Shown piece by piece: positions 17,855 to 27,504 of a stretch of DNA of 64,000 nucleotides. The DNA is taken from the NCBI RefSeq assembly GCF_019749255.1, contig NZ_JACWFH010000035.1, positions 84,145 to 148,144 of the forward strand, in the 5' to 3' direction. Source of the DNA: Mesobacillus maritimus (lineage in GTDB: Bacteria > Bacillota > Bacilli > Bacillales > Cytobacillaceae). The position numbers were made by a program, and so were the translations under genes. A model generated the notes under the pieces. It saw nothing but the letters and a program-made list of their open reading frames with translations, did no database searches and was not told where the DNA came from. Positions within the stretch are counted from its first letter, which is position 1. Each line of letters begins with the position of its first letter.

Positions 17855-17892
17855 CCAATCATAAGGAATGTCAGAGACTCATACAATAAGCT

Positions 17893-17933
17893 TCAGGCGT
17901 GAAATCCCATAGGGCTTCACGCTATTTTTTTAT
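17893..17933 (+). terminator. Terminator after the lipoprotein gene
   Basis: GGCGTGAA and TTCACGC pair around a short arm, followed by TATTTTTTT. Confidence 0.85.
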
Positions 17934-17961
17934 GCTTTTGGGGATCGAATCCTATTGATAG

Positions 17962-18010
17962 TAAATGCTGTTTTCGAAAAGAATGTTGCTAAAACTTAAA
18001 AAGCCAAAGT
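17962..18010 (+). repeat. Partial copy of the dispersed non-coding element
   Basis: ATGCTGTTTTCG...TTGCTAAAAC...AAAGCC matches the first third of the element at 46362; the rest is missing. Confidence 0.55.
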
Positions 18011-18092
18011 AATTGTATCCCTGCCCCTGTGCTATCAATCTGGTTGAATGGTAAAATAAAAGCATTAAATAGGCTATTAGGAGAGATTTAGC

Positions 18093-19688
18093 TTGAGAAC
18101 AATCTATTCAAATGGAAACTTTTATACATTCAATTCACGTATTCCAAATGTACAGGCCGTTGTCACCGAGAATGGCCGTTTCATTGACATGGGCACAACG
18201 GAAGAAATTCTGCTTCAATGGGGTGGCACCTCTTGTGTTATAGATTTAGAAGGGAACACCGTTACACCAGGTTTAATCGATAGTCACCTTCATCTTTCCA
18301 TTATCGCAGATAGTCTTATCCATTTAGATTTAACGGGTGTCAGCTCCAAACATGAAATGTTAATTAAAATCCAGGAACATACAAAGCTACTAAAACCAGA
18401 TCAATGGCTATTAGGGATCGGTTGGGATGAAAATTTATTTACTGACGGAAGCATCCCAACGACTTCTGAACTGGATTTTGTAGCCCCAGGGAATCCTTTA
18501 ATGCTAACAAGGGTTTGTCAACATGCTGCGGTTGTAAATAGCAAGGCTCTTAAAATGAGTCAGTATCATCCAGCCATCACGGTTCCTGAAGGCGGAACAA
18601 TTGTATTAGATGAGAGAACGAAGCAGCCGACTGGGTTGTTGCTTGAATCTGCAATGACCTTGGTAAAACGGAATATTCCGGCCCACTCTTATGAAACATG
18701 GAAAGATGTCATGCGTAAAACTATGCATGTTGCCATGGAAAAGGGCTTAACAAGTGTCCATACGAATGATCCTCTTTACTTGGGAGGATTAGAAAAAACA
18801 TGGAAGCTATTTGATGAGCTATTAAATGGAGAAAAAATTGGTTTGCGTAGTAATCTCTTAATCAACCATGAGTTTTTACCAGACTTAAAAGAGTTTGGAA
18901 TGTATACAGGCTACGGGAACGATACGTTGCAAATTGGGGCAGTCAAAATCTTTGCAGATGGAGCTTTCGGAAGAAGGACCGCTCTTTTATCTGAACCCTA
19001 TCAGGATGATCCTGAGAATTATGGGGATGCGATGTATGATCAGGAACATCTATATGATATTGTCAGACGGTCTCGCAAGTTAGATATGCCCATTGCTGTT
19101 CATACGATTGGGGACAAAGCTTTGGAAAATGTTCTTGATGTGTTGGATCAATTTCCGCCAACCACTTATCGTGACAGATTAATTCATGCACAAGTTTTAC
19201 GGGAAGAACTTATCCCACGTCTTTCTCATCCAAATCGAATCGCGGATATACAACCACGCTTTTTAGCGAGTGATTTCCCGTGGGTCGAGGAACGTTTAGG
19301 AAAAGAAAGAATGAAGCTTTCGTATGCCTGGAAATCATTAATCGATGGTGGGGTCATTTGTGCAGGGGGGTCGGATTCCCCGATTGAACCAGTCGATCCA
19401 CTACTTGGAATTCATGCAGCCGTTACCCGTAAAAAACCAGGAGAAACGCATGATGGCTATTATCCAGAACAAAAGCTCACGATGAAGCAAGCTTTTCGCT
19501 TATTTACCGAACTTGGAGCATACCCGACAAATGAGGAAACAATAAAGGGGACAATTACTAGAGGGAAATTAGCGGATATGACGGTTTACTCAGCCAACCC
19601 TTTCGAAATGGAAGACCCCGATGAACTATTAACCACGGATATTGAAATGACGATTATTGGAGGAGAAATAAAATATCGAAAAAAATAA
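18093..19688 (+). CDS. Amidohydrolase family 3 protein (YtcJ-like)
   Basis: A 531-aa metal-dependent amidohydrolase. The metal site begins with DSHLHL (about residue 64), and further conserved segments are FADGAFGRRTAL, HTIGDKALENVL and GGSDSPIEPVDPL. This is the arrangement of the YtcJ/NfdA-like group, which hydrolyses N-substituted amides or formamides. The TTG start at 18093 has TAGGAGAG upstream. No partner genes suggest the substrate. Confidence 0.88.
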   Translation: MRTIYSNGNFYTFNSRIPNVQAVVTENGRFIDMGTTEEILLQWGGTSCVIDLEGNTVTPGLIDSHLHLSIIADSLIHLDLTGVSSKHEMLIKIQEHTKLLKPDQWLLGIGWDENLFTDGSIPTTSELDFVAPGNPLMLTRVCQHAAVVNSKALKMSQYHPAITVPEGGTIVLDERTKQPTGLLLESAMTLVKRNIPAHSYETWKDVMRKTMHVAMEKGLTSVHTNDPLYLGGLEKTWKLFDELLNGEKIGLRSNLLINHEFLPDLKEFGMYTGYGNDTLQIGAVKIFADGAFGRRTALLSEPYQDDPENYGDAMYDQEHLYDIVRRSRKLDMPIAVHTIGDKALENVLDVLDQFPPTTYRDRLIHAQVLREELIPRLSHPNRIADIQPRFLASDFPWVEERLGKERMKLSYAWKSLIDGGVICAGGSDSPIEPVDPLLGIHAAVTRKKPGETHDGYYPEQKLTMKQAFRLFTELGAYPTNEETIKGTITRGKLADMTVYSANPFEMEDPDELLTTDIEMTIIGGEIKYRKK

Positions 19689-19874
19689 CTACCATTTGAA
19701 AAAATATGATGTTGAGGATGTTAGCAATAATCTTTACGCAAATAGCACTATAAAAATAAGCCATTGGATTCACCGTTTTTTTAGTCTTTTTTATCCATTC
19801 CCTTTAATTACTAACTCCTATATGATTAGGATTAACAAATGACGTACTAGCTGAAGAGGGAAGAAGGAGGGACC

Positions 19875-20660
19875 ATGGTGAACACGGATCAGGCCTTTGA
19901 ATTATTAAAGGACGCAGGAGTTGCAGAAGATGTAGGAATTCTAACCGTTAGACGTTGGCTACTTGAACGTAAGGTGAAATATGCCCCATCCAAGCGTAGA
20001 GAATCAGGATACATCCTCGATGATACGGATCAAGCCATTAATCTATTGATGGACGCCGGTGTTGCTTCTAGTACAGGGATGGAAATTGTTAAACGATGGC
20101 TCCGTGAAGGAAGGATTCAAAATGTTGGGGAAGGAAAGCAGCTGTCCGAATACATTTCAAGTGAAAAGGATGCTAAGCAATACTCAACGAATCTCTCAAA
20201 TCAAGAAAGAGTCATTCGCCAATTAAAAGCAAAATTAAAAGCACAAGACGAGCATATAAAGGGTTTAGAAGAGCTCCATGAAAATTCAGTTAATAGACTT
20301 CTTCAGCAAAAAGAGCAATACAGAAAAGAAATTGTCCAATTAGAAAATGAAAATCGGGAAATACAGCAAGAAACTAGTGCTTTAATGAAAGAAAACATTG
20401 AGTTACGAAAGGAAATATTAAGGTTAAAAGAAGAGCTCTATAAAGGGAATAAAAAAGAGCCTGAGAAGACGCCACAACGACCTATGAAATCACCTAATTA
20501 TCGACAAAAGTTAGGACTATCAAAAACAGCCAGTCCGAAAGAAGTAGTGGCAAGCTATAAAAAATTACTGAAAATAACCCATCCAGACGCTGGTGGACAT
20601 GAAGCAGCTTTTCATTATATTAAATCTGATTATGACCAGTTTAGAAGTACATTGAAATAG
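19875..20660 (+). CDS. DnaJ-domain protein with duplicated N-terminal HTH-like repeats
   Basis: A 261-aa protein in three parts. Residues about 3-50 and 50-95 are two copies of a repeat (LLKDAGVAEDVGILTVRRWLLE and LLMDAGVASSTGMEIVKRWLRE) that looks like a winged-helix or excisionase-type DNA-binding unit. Residues about 105-195 are a Glu/Lys-rich coiled coil. The C-terminal 60 residues are a short J domain with the HPD motif (HPDAGGHEAAF). The HPD loop would stimulate DnaK ATPase. GGAGG precedes the ATG at 19875, and the GTG three bases later is equally well spaced. The combination suggests a DNA-targeted co-chaperone; this is inference. Confidence 0.8.
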   Translation: MVNTDQAFELLKDAGVAEDVGILTVRRWLLERKVKYAPSKRRESGYILDDTDQAINLLMDAGVASSTGMEIVKRWLREGRIQNVGEGKQLSEYISSEKDAKQYSTNLSNQERVIRQLKAKLKAQDEHIKGLEELHENSVNRLLQQKEQYRKEIVQLENENREIQQETSALMKENIELRKEILRLKEELYKGNKKEPEKTPQRPMKSPNYRQKLGLSKTASPKEVVASYKKLLKITHPDAGGHEAAFHYIKSDYDQFRSTLK

Positions 20661-20701
20661 ATAGGATGAATTGTTTTATTTTATGATACATCATACATAA
20701 A

Positions 20702-20741
20702 TAACCCGCACGATGAGGGGAATCCTCGTGGCGGGTTTTCC
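20702..20741 (+). terminator. Terminator after the J-domain gene
   Basis: AACCCGC...GATGAGG pairs with CCTCGTGGCGGGTT around GGAAT, followed by TTTTCC. Confidence 0.85.
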
Positions 20742-20750
20742 ATGTTTGAA

Positions 20751-20785
20751 TGAAGTGCTGTTTTCGTGAAAGTAAGGTTTGAGGA
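20751..20785 (+). repeat. Short fragment of the dispersed non-coding element
   Basis: GTGCTGTTTTCGTGAAAG matches only the opening of the element found at 46362. Confidence 0.35.
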
Positions 20786-20799
20786 AGGAGCCAAAAGAA

Positions 20800-22068
20800 T
20801 TAAAGAAGGACTCTTTCCACTTCTAATGGTTGAAGGGCGTTGGTGTTATTAATGTATATAAATGCATCATACCGTTCGCTCATAATAGATGGAACATAGT
20901 TTCCATATTGCTCATACCTAGGATTATAAACAACTCCAATTGCACGGTGACCAATGCTGTCGGTGTAGCTATCATGATTATTTTTATCGAAAATTAAGAG
21001 TTTGTCATGCGGACCAGCTTTATGCATCACATCCTCCCAGCTTCCTTCTTGAGCAGGAGGGACAATCATTCGTTCAAAATCTACCCCCCATTCATCTGCC
21101 GCAATGACGGTCCCGCGATGGGTACCGAATCCAACGATAAACACCTCATCGTCGGCATTTTGTTCTCGCAAAAGCTGCCCGACATTTACCATCCCTACTT
21201 CAGCCATATCAGTTGCACGTGCGTCCCCAACATGGGTATTGTGCTCCCAAACAATCCCTTTCGCCTTTTCTCCATAAAAGGAGCTAATTTTATTCAGGAC
21301 TTCTACCATATGCCGGTCACGAATATTCCATGATTCTGTATCATCAGTGACCATTGTTCGATAGTAATTTTCAGCATTTGCAGCCACAATTGCATTCACT
21401 TCGAGGTTCAATTTGCCTTCTTCATAGTAACTTGTGTATTTTTTCTTTTCTAATGTTATCTCAGTGAGCAGTTTGACTACTTCATCCTTGCAATCCTCAG
21501 AGTAAAATGAGCCTGATACACCATAGAGCTGAGGGTCACGGTTAAAGGGTTCAAAACAAGCGAAGGCTTTTTTGGCTGTTTCAAGATCAGGAGAATTGGT
21601 TTTCTCCAAATACTTAATGATTTCTTCCATTGATTCCCATAAACTATAAACATCAACCCCGTAAAAGCCCACCTGCTCTTCTTTTGGCCTATCCTGATTA
21701 TAGGTTTTCATCCATTCAATTAAATCAATTAACTCCTCATTTGCCCACATCCAAGCAGGCCAACGTCCAAAAGCGGTCAGGGCCTCTCGTGCATTCTTAT
21801 ATCGGTTATCATAGCTTTTTATATACCGATTAATATGTTGACAAGCTGGCCAGTCGCCTTCGACAGCGATAAAAGTAAAGCCCTTTTCTTGGATAAGTTG
21901 TTTGGAGAGCTTGGCCCGAATTTGATAATATTCGGATGTGCCATGAGAGGATTCTCCCAGTAAAACAAATTTAGCCTCAGCCACTTTTTTCATTAGTGGA
22001 CTGTAGTCATTGAAATCTTTTAGTGGAATGGCATCCTTTTTTATACTTTCAACTAATTTATGATTCAT
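20800..22068 (-). CDS. Erythromycin-esterase-like protein
   Basis: A 422-aa cytosolic protein of the erythromycin esterase (Ere) superfamily. Characteristic segments are LGESSHGTSEYYQIR near the N-terminus, AVEGDWP, FYGVDVYSLW, WEHNTHVGDARAT and GFGTHRGTV, holding the conserved Glu/His residues of the active site. Homologues in environmental Bacillus are mostly uncharacterised hydrolases, so macrolide resistance should not be assumed. The ATG at 22068 has GGAGGGG upstream; the in-frame TTG at 22083 lies inside that site. Confidence 0.88.
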   Translation of the reverse strand: MNHKLVESIKKDAIPLKDFNDYSPLMKKVAEAKFVLLGESSHGTSEYYQIRAKLSKQLIQEKGFTFIAVEGDWPACQHINRYIKSYDNRYKNAREALTAFGRWPAWMWANEELIDLIEWMKTYNQDRPKEEQVGFYGVDVYSLWESMEEIIKYLEKTNSPDLETAKKAFACFEPFNRDPQLYGVSGSFYSEDCKDEVVKLLTEITLEKKKYTSYYEEGKLNLEVNAIVAANAENYYRTMVTDDTESWNIRDRHMVEVLNKISSFYGEKAKGIVWEHNTHVGDARATDMAEVGMVNVGQLLREQNADDEVFIVGFGTHRGTVIAADEWGVDFERMIVPPAQEGSWEDVMHKAGPHDKLLIFDKNNHDSYTDSIGHRAIGVVYNPRYEQYGNYVPSIMSERYDAFIYINNTNALQPLEVERVLL

Positions 22069-22089
22069 CTTAACCCCCTCCAATAATGG

Positions 22090-22509
22090 TTATTGTTTAT
22101 ACACAGCATTGTAGGAATTTTCACCAGCATGTACAGATAAAAGGGTATCTGCATAGCCAACCAGACGATTAACAATTTCATCTGAAAGGGCATAAACTAG
22201 ACGGTTCAGTTTGTTATTAAAGAGAGCAGGATCGTCGAAGATAATTGTCGTATTGATAAAAATTTCTTTATTGTCAAAGATATTGTATTGAATAATGGCT
22301 TTAGCTGCGGCACCGCCAGTTGAAGGGTCTTTGTAGTTGGGTAAAAAGATATACCATTCCTCTGCAGACGGAGACCGGAAATTTTTTGTGTACGTCATTC
22401 TTTGTATTTCCACATCAATCATTTTTTTTAATTCATCATCCAATACGTCCACTACATGATCGTCCAAGACAACACACCCTCTTCTTAAATCAATTGACTC
22501 TTTCCTCAA
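22090..22509 (-). CDS. Protein of unknown function (up to 139 aa)
   Basis: A soluble protein with a possible N-terminal DDHVVDVLDDELKKM helix and a mixed alpha/beta body (EEWYIFLPNYKDPSTGG). I do not recognise a family. The start is uncertain: the TTG at 22509 lacks a ribosome site, while an AGAAGAGGGTG stretch inside the frame could serve a later TTG, giving about 125 aa. It is followed on the same strand by the esterase-like gene after 21 bases, so the two are probably co-transcribed. Confidence 0.65.
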   Translation of the reverse strand: MRKESIDLRRGCVVLDDHVVDVLDDELKKMIDVEIQRMTYTKNFRSPSAEEWYIFLPNYKDPSTGGAAAKAIIQYNIFDNKEIFINTTIIFDDPALFNNKLNRLVYALSDEIVNRLVGYADTLLSVHAGENSYNAVYKQ

Positions 22510-22527
22510 ACTAGGTTGCTTCTAAAG

Positions 22528-22680
22528 GAAAAACATTAACCTGAGCTCATTCTTGGTTAGCTACAAAAAAATTACAAATGAGAAAAGAGCTTGCAAACGA
22601 GATGAACGCTTAAGAACTGGGGGAGGTCACGCTACCATTAGCTTTAGAGTTTTAGCATCTCGAAAACAACCATTCAAATA
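22528..22680 (-). repeat. Long copy of the dispersed non-coding element (minus orientation)
   Basis: On the minus strand it reads GTTTTCGAGATGCTAAAAC, TAGCGT, then TCGTTTGCAAGCTCTTTTCT and GAGCTCAGGTTAATG. These blocks are in the same order as in the element at 46362-46545. Confidence 0.65.
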
Positions 22681-23005
22681 AAGTTCCCCATACCATAGTG
22701 TTTTCATAAGGAAAGGGTTTTAACCGACAGTAGAGGGGAGATTGTTTGTAAATTAGTGGCTCTCTTTTTCCTTTTAGTGAATGAAGGGCATGTATATAAA
22801 TACAGAAAAAAGGGATTAAATAAAAAATGAATCGACGAATTGTCGATTCATTCTGTACGTACTTTTTGTTTTCTAATTAGCTAACAAAGGATGAAAAGTA
22901 AAATGGTTTTTAATAGAATAGAATTGATAACGCTTGCATTTTCGTTTTAAGGAAAATGTCATTTACCCTTGAATCTACCTATCTGAATGTGCGAAAGAAT
23001 AAGCC
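22681..23005. other. Gap with one strong inverted repeat
   Basis: No gene is visible. AATGAATCGAC, GAATT, GTCGATTCATT at 22826-22852 is a perfect 11-bp inverted repeat without a clear T-run on the minus strand. It may be an operator or a weak terminator for xylR. Confidence 0.45.
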
Positions 23006-24160
23006 TTAGCGCTGTATTTTCATGGATTTTATACGTAAAAAATTCCGAATGCTTACAGCTGATGCACCCAATAAGGTTGCCTGATCTCCAAGAGTTGAAT
23101 TCCGCAGTTCAACATCTTCATTAATAAAACTGTTAAGATTGCTATTGATTTTCTCGAGAAAATCAGGAATTTCACGAGTTAACCTACTTTTAAGAAAAAT
23201 GACGCCCGGACTAAAGGCGGTTGTCACATTATTAATTCCTATCGCTAAGTATTTTGCGGCTCTATCAATTAACTCAGTCACTTTAGGATCCTTTGTCAAA
23301 TAAGCACTTTTAAGTTGAGCAATGGTTGTTTCGGTGGGTTGGTTTCCTTCAGTAAAGAATTCGAGAATTGACTTTTCAGAACAGTATTGTTCAAGGCAAC
23401 CACGATTTCCACAGGGACATGGTTTTCCATCAGGAAAGAGAATCTTATGTCCAATTTCACCACTGAAGCCTCTTTCACCAGTATAAAGTTCCCCATCAAT
23501 AATAATTCCGGCTCCAATCCCAGAGTGGATACTGATGCTAACTAAATTTTTATAGTTTGATGAGTAGGTTTGCTCAGCAATCGCTGAAAGATTTGCTTCG
23601 TTTTCGATAAAGATAGGAATTCCGAGACGGTTCCCTAAGACCTCACATATATTTAATTTCGCTAAATCATAGTAAGGAGTAAACACAATTGAATTATCAT
23701 ACACAACACCATGAATGGCAATGGTAATCCCAACAATACCATAGCTTGTTTTGGGGATCATCTGCTGATAATCTATGACAACGTTTTCAATTTTGTCGAT
23801 AAGCGTTTCTCTATTAATCTTATCTTCTATAATTTGCTCAGTAATAATTTCACCGTCAAGATAGGTAAGCATCGTAGCGATGTAATTATAACCGATGTCA
23901 AAGCTTAAGCTAACCCCTGCATGTTTATTCAATTCTAGCATAATTGGTCGTCGGCCACCGGAGGTCGTACTGTCACCAATGCCAATTTCATGGACAAGAT
24001 TGGTTTCTGTTAGCTTTCTTACAATCTCAGAAACAGACGCTTTGCTTAAATGCGTATTATTCGCAACGGCTGCACGTGAGAGTGGTCCTTGATTCACAAT
24101 ATGTTCGAGAACAATTGTTTCGTTCATCTCACGTATTGCGTATTTATCTACGAATACCAT
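23006..24160 (-). CDS. xylR: ROK-family xylose repressor XylR
   Basis: A 384-aa repressor. The N-terminal winged helix (residues about 10-70) includes LSRAAVANNTHLSKASVSEIVRKL. The ROK sugar-binding domain follows, with SGGRRPIMLELN, the GEIGH motif and the zinc-binding CPCGNRGCLEQYC. It binds xylose and releases the xyl operator. The gene is divergent from the GPH symporter gene. The operator GTTAGTTC-N7-GAACTAAC lies in the shared intergenic region. The ATG is preceded by a usable GGGGGATC-type site. The repressor identity is supported by xylA 3.5 kb away. Confidence 0.92.
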   Translation of the reverse strand: MVFVDKYAIREMNETIVLEHIVNQGPLSRAAVANNTHLSKASVSEIVRKLTETNLVHEIGIGDSTTSGGRRPIMLELNKHAGVSLSFDIGYNYIATMLTYLDGEIITEQIIEDKINRETLIDKIENVVIDYQQMIPKTSYGIVGITIAIHGVVYDNSIVFTPYYDLAKLNICEVLGNRLGIPIFIENEANLSAIAEQTYSSNYKNLVSISIHSGIGAGIIIDGELYTGERGFSGEIGHKILFPDGKPCPCGNRGCLEQYCSEKSILEFFTEGNQPTETTIAQLKSAYLTKDPKVTELIDRAAKYLAIGINNVTTAFSPGVIFLKSRLTREIPDFLEKINSNLNSFINEDVELRNSTLGDQATLLGASAVSIRNFLRIKSMKIQR

Positions 24161-24235
24161 TATGATCCCCCTATTTCTTCCATTGTTATTATTTTAGCAC
24201 AAAAAAGTGAGTTGTCTATTTTTGTTTTGAAACCG

Positions 24236-24295
24236 TTGACAAAAAAACAGAACGGGTTTATGATTTTTAATAGTTAGTTCATTGAACGAACTAAC
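24236..24295 (+). promoter_or_regulatory. Xylose-inducible promoter and XylR operator
   Basis: A perfect TTGACA (24236-24241) and TATGAT (24259-24264) are 17 bases apart. The perfect palindrome GTTAGTTC-ATTGAAC-GAACTAAC (24273-24295) begins where transcription should start. This resembles the known Bacillus xyl operator half-site TTAGTTTG. XylR bound there would block RNA polymerase. Confidence 0.88.
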
Positions 24296-24629
24296 AAAGT
24301 GTGAAGGAAGGAAATGAATTCTAGCTTCATAGAAGAAACATTGTATTAAGATGGCATACCAATGTGGTTTTGATCGTTTTAAACCATTTTATGTAACCGT
24401 TCTTAAATCTTAAGATTTTATGTTTCAATGAAGGATATGATAAAGACAAAACACCCAGTATGCATTTGCATACATAATTTTAATAGATTTATTACTTATA
24501 TTTGTAAGCAGTTCCAGGGATTTAGAATGATGTTTTTTAAAACTCTATAACGTAACCGCTACAGTATTCAAATTTTGTTTGTGAGGTTACCAAAAAGTTA
24601 GTGATAAAAATATAGAAGGTGATGACATT
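24296..24629 (+). promoter_or_regulatory. Long leader of the xylose symporter gene, with cre-like site
   Basis: About 330 bases between operator and start codon. TGTAACCGTTCTTA (24392-24405) matches the CcpA cre consensus at 13 of 14 positions. A second weaker one, CGTAACCGCTACAG, lies near 24550. Catabolite repression by roadblock is plausible. No protein is encoded. Confidence 0.55.
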
Positions 24630-26060
24630 ATGGCTCAGGCACAAAAAGTTGAGTTTGGAAGTCCAGAAGTGACGGAAACAAGCGGCAATACAAAAGTAAG
24701 TAAATTAGAAAAGGTGGGCTATGCCTCAGGTGATTTAGCATGTAACCTTATCTATGCTACTGTTTCTACATATTTATTATTCTTTTATACCGATGTTTTT
24801 GGTATCTCTGCCGCTGCGGCAGGTACAATGTTCTTAGTAGTTAGGGTTTTCGATGCAATTAACGATCCAATCATCGGAAGTCTTGTAGATAGAACAAACA
24901 CAAAGTATGGAAGATTTAGACCTTACTTGTTATATAGTGCAGTTCCCTTTGCCATTTTAGCAGTTCTTTGTTTTACAACTCCTGACTTCAATGAGTGGGG
25001 TAAGTTGGTTTATGCATATGTTACCTATACTTTGTTAACAGTTGTTTATACATTTATTAATATTCCATATGGAGCTCTAACATCTGCGATGACCCGTGAC
25101 AACGATGAAGTAGTCAGCATTACTTCTATTCGTATGATTTTCGCGAACATCGGTGGATTAATTGTTTCCTTCTTTGTACCTTTCTTATCTTCATACATCG
25201 GAGATATGTCAGGCGATACAGCTCTTGGTTGGCAAATAACAATGGGAATTATGGGGGTTGTTGGAACCCTGCTTATCCTTTTCACTTTTAAATCAACAAA
25301 AGAACGTGTAAAAGTAGTAGAGGCTGGCGTGAAAATTAAACCAACTGATATTTTTGAACAGTTGCGTGTAAACCGTCCATTAGTTGTTTTAAGTATCTTC
25401 TTTATCATTATCTTTGGTGTGAATTCAGTTATTAACTCCGTGGGTATTTATTATGTTACGTACAATATGGATAGTCCTGATCTTGTTAAATGGTATGGCT
25501 TGATTGGTACGCTTCCAGCTTTTGTAATCCTGCCATTTATTCCTTGGTTAAATAAAAAGCTAGGAAAGAAAAAATTACTTTATATTTCCTTAGCTGTTAC
25601 GATCGTTGGATTACTAGGTATCCTTATAACACCACCATCCGTAGTTTGGGCAATCATGATATTCCGTTTGGTTGCGGCTGCAGGAGCTCTAACTGCTGGA
25701 GGATACATGTGGGCACTTATCCCCGAGACAATCGAATATGGTGAATACAAGACAGGAAAAAGAATGGGTGGACTTATCTACGCAATCGTTGGTTTCTTCT
25801 TTAAATTTGGTATGGCGCTTGGAGGAATCATCCCTGGTTTAGTTCTTACACAATTCGGTTATGTTGCAAACCAAGCTCAAACTCAATCTTCTTTAACGGG
25901 TATTTTGCTTACAACAACAGTTGTACCAATTGTCTTACTTGTGTTGGCGATGATTGACATTAAGTTCTATAACCTTGATGACAAAACGTATGCAAAGGTT
26001 ATTAGAGAATTAGAGAATCGTCAAAAAGTTAATGAACAAATATCAAATGGACAACTCTAA
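24630..26060 (+). CDS. GPH-family xyloside:cation symporter (XynP-like)
   Basis: A 476-aa symporter of the glycoside-pentoside-hexuronide family with about twelve helices, the N-terminal KVGYASGDLACN segment and the conserved DPIIGSLVDRT and KYGRFRPYLLY motifs. It sits directly behind the XylR-controlled promoter and next to xylA, so xylosides or xylose are the inferred substrate. GAAGGTGA precedes the ATG. A strong terminator follows, so it is transcribed alone. In B. subtilis the equivalent xynP is paired with xynB, which is not present here. Confidence 0.9.
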   Translation: MAQAQKVEFGSPEVTETSGNTKVSKLEKVGYASGDLACNLIYATVSTYLLFFYTDVFGISAAAAGTMFLVVRVFDAINDPIIGSLVDRTNTKYGRFRPYLLYSAVPFAILAVLCFTTPDFNEWGKLVYAYVTYTLLTVVYTFINIPYGALTSAMTRDNDEVVSITSIRMIFANIGGLIVSFFVPFLSSYIGDMSGDTALGWQITMGIMGVVGTLLILFTFKSTKERVKVVEAGVKIKPTDIFEQLRVNRPLVVLSIFFIIIFGVNSVINSVGIYYVTYNMDSPDLVKWYGLIGTLPAFVILPFIPWLNKKLGKKKLLYISLAVTIVGLLGILITPPSVVWAIMIFRLVAAAGALTAGGYMWALIPETIEYGEYKTGKRMGGLIYAIVGFFFKFGMALGGIIPGLVLTQFGYVANQAQTQSSLTGILLTTTVVPIVLLVLAMIDIKFYNLDDKTYAKVIRELENRQKVNEQISNGQL

Positions 26061-26066
26061 AATAGT

Positions 26067-26106
26067 AAAAAAACAGGCTATCAACATATGATAGCCTGTT
26101 TTTTGT
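26067..26106. terminator. Bidirectional terminator between symporter and msmX
   Basis: AACAGGCTATCA and TGATAGCCTGTT form a 12-bp stem with A and T runs on either side. It serves the two convergent genes. Confidence 0.9.
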
Positions 26107-26126
26107 TTGGCAGGAAAGCACATATT

Positions 26127-27224
26127 TTAGCGTATTCTTACCTCAGTGTCATGAACAAAGAAATGTGCTTTATTCATATCTAAGGCTAAAGCCAAACTCT
26201 GTCCGGCTTTAATATCTGTTCTTGAGTCAATTCGTGCAATCATATTTTGCTCATTAATGGTAGTATAAAGAATCGTTTCAGCCCCCATTAATTCTACAAC
26301 ATCGATTTTCGTCGTGAAGGTTGAACCTGGTGACATTTCAAGAAACAAAGGTTCATCATGTATATCTTCCGGACGGATTCCAAGGGTAATGGGCTTGTTG
26401 ATGTAGCCTTTCTCACGTAAAAGCTTTAATTTGCCTTCTGGAACTTCGAATGAAAAATTTCCAGTTACAAACTTATTTTCCTTCAGTTCCCCATTAAAGA
26501 AGTTCATCGCAGGGGAACCAATAAATCCACCAACGAAAACATTTTCTGGTTTATCGTAAATCTCTTTCGGTGCCCCAATTTGTTGAATAATCCCATCTTT
26601 CATCACAACGATACGAGTAGCCATTGTCATTGCTTCTGTTTGGTCATGGGTAACATATATGGTTGTCGTGTTTAAGCGTTGATGAAGTTTAATAATTTCA
26701 GAGCGCATTTGAACACGTAGTTTTGCATCAAGGTTAGATAATGGCTCATCCATTAAAAAGACCTTTGCATCACGAACAATTGCCCGACCTAGAGCAACAC
26801 GCTGGCGTTGCCCACCAGATAGTGCTTTCGGCTTTCGATCTAAGTACTGTTCAAGTCCTAAAATCTTTGCCGCTTCCCTCACCCGTCGATCAATTTCTTG
26901 TTTATCCATTTTTCTCAGCTTTAATCCAAAAGCCATATTATCATAGACCTTCATATGAGGATACAAGGCATAGTTTTGAAAAACCATGGCAATATCGCGA
27001 TCTTTTGGAGGAACATCGTTTACCAGTCGATCATCGATATAGAATTCCCCTTTTGAGATATCTTCTAATCCTGCGATCATACGAAGAGTGGTGGATTTCC
27101 CACAACCAGATGGTCCTACAAATACAATAAACTCTCGGTCTTTGATATCTAAATTAAAATCAGTTACTGCCGTAACGTCCCCATCATAAATTTTATAAAT
27201 ATGTTCTAGTCGAAGTTCCGCCAT
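26127..27224 (-). CDS. msmX: Sugar ABC transporter ATPase MsmX/UgpC
   Basis: A 365-aa CUT1-type ATPase. Walker A is GPSGCGKSTT, the Q-loop QNYALYPHM, the signature LSGGQRQR, Walker B VFLMDEPLSNLD and the H-loop VTHDQ. A C-terminal TOBE regulatory domain (about residues 240-365) contains LGIRPEDIH. In B. subtilis one MsmX energises several oligosaccharide importers. Here it most likely powers the binding protein and permease genes at 29.1-32.3 kb, which lack their own ATPase. GGAGG lies close to the ATG. Confidence 0.93.
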   Translation of the reverse strand: MAELRLEHIYKIYDGDVTAVTDFNLDIKDREFIVFVGPSGCGKSTTLRMIAGLEDISKGEFYIDDRLVNDVPPKDRDIAMVFQNYALYPHMKVYDNMAFGLKLRKMDKQEIDRRVREAAKILGLEQYLDRKPKALSGGQRQRVALGRAIVRDAKVFLMDEPLSNLDAKLRVQMRSEIIKLHQRLNTTTIYVTHDQTEAMTMATRIVVMKDGIIQQIGAPKEIYDKPENVFVGGFIGSPAMNFFNGELKENKFVTGNFSFEVPEGKLKLLREKGYINKPITLGIRPEDIHDEPLFLEMSPGSTFTTKIDVVELMGAETILYTTINEQNMIARIDSRTDIKAGQSLALALDMNKAHFFVHDTEVRIR

Positions 27225-27504
27225 TTATTTTTATTCCCTCCTATATGTATTGAACTCTATCTATCATTGCTTATAAGTACAAACCTAACTGTAGTATAGG
27301 AAATGATTAACAGACCTATGCATTGGATCACTATTTAACCTAGGCGAAATTGGGTACGTATAAGGCAACTTCGATTGGCGGAATGGTCAGATAAATTTTA
27401 AAGAATAAATTAACTCTCAAGCAACACACTAGAAATTGGTGGCAATCATTTCTCAATCAGTGTTACCAACAACTTAATTTTTATAAAGATGGAGGGTACG
27501 GGTA

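Noticed and set aside
20800..22068. Macrolide resistance gene
   Set aside because: The family is right, but environmental Bacilli carry many uncharacterised members. Nothing here (no mobile element or resistance context) supports a resistance role.
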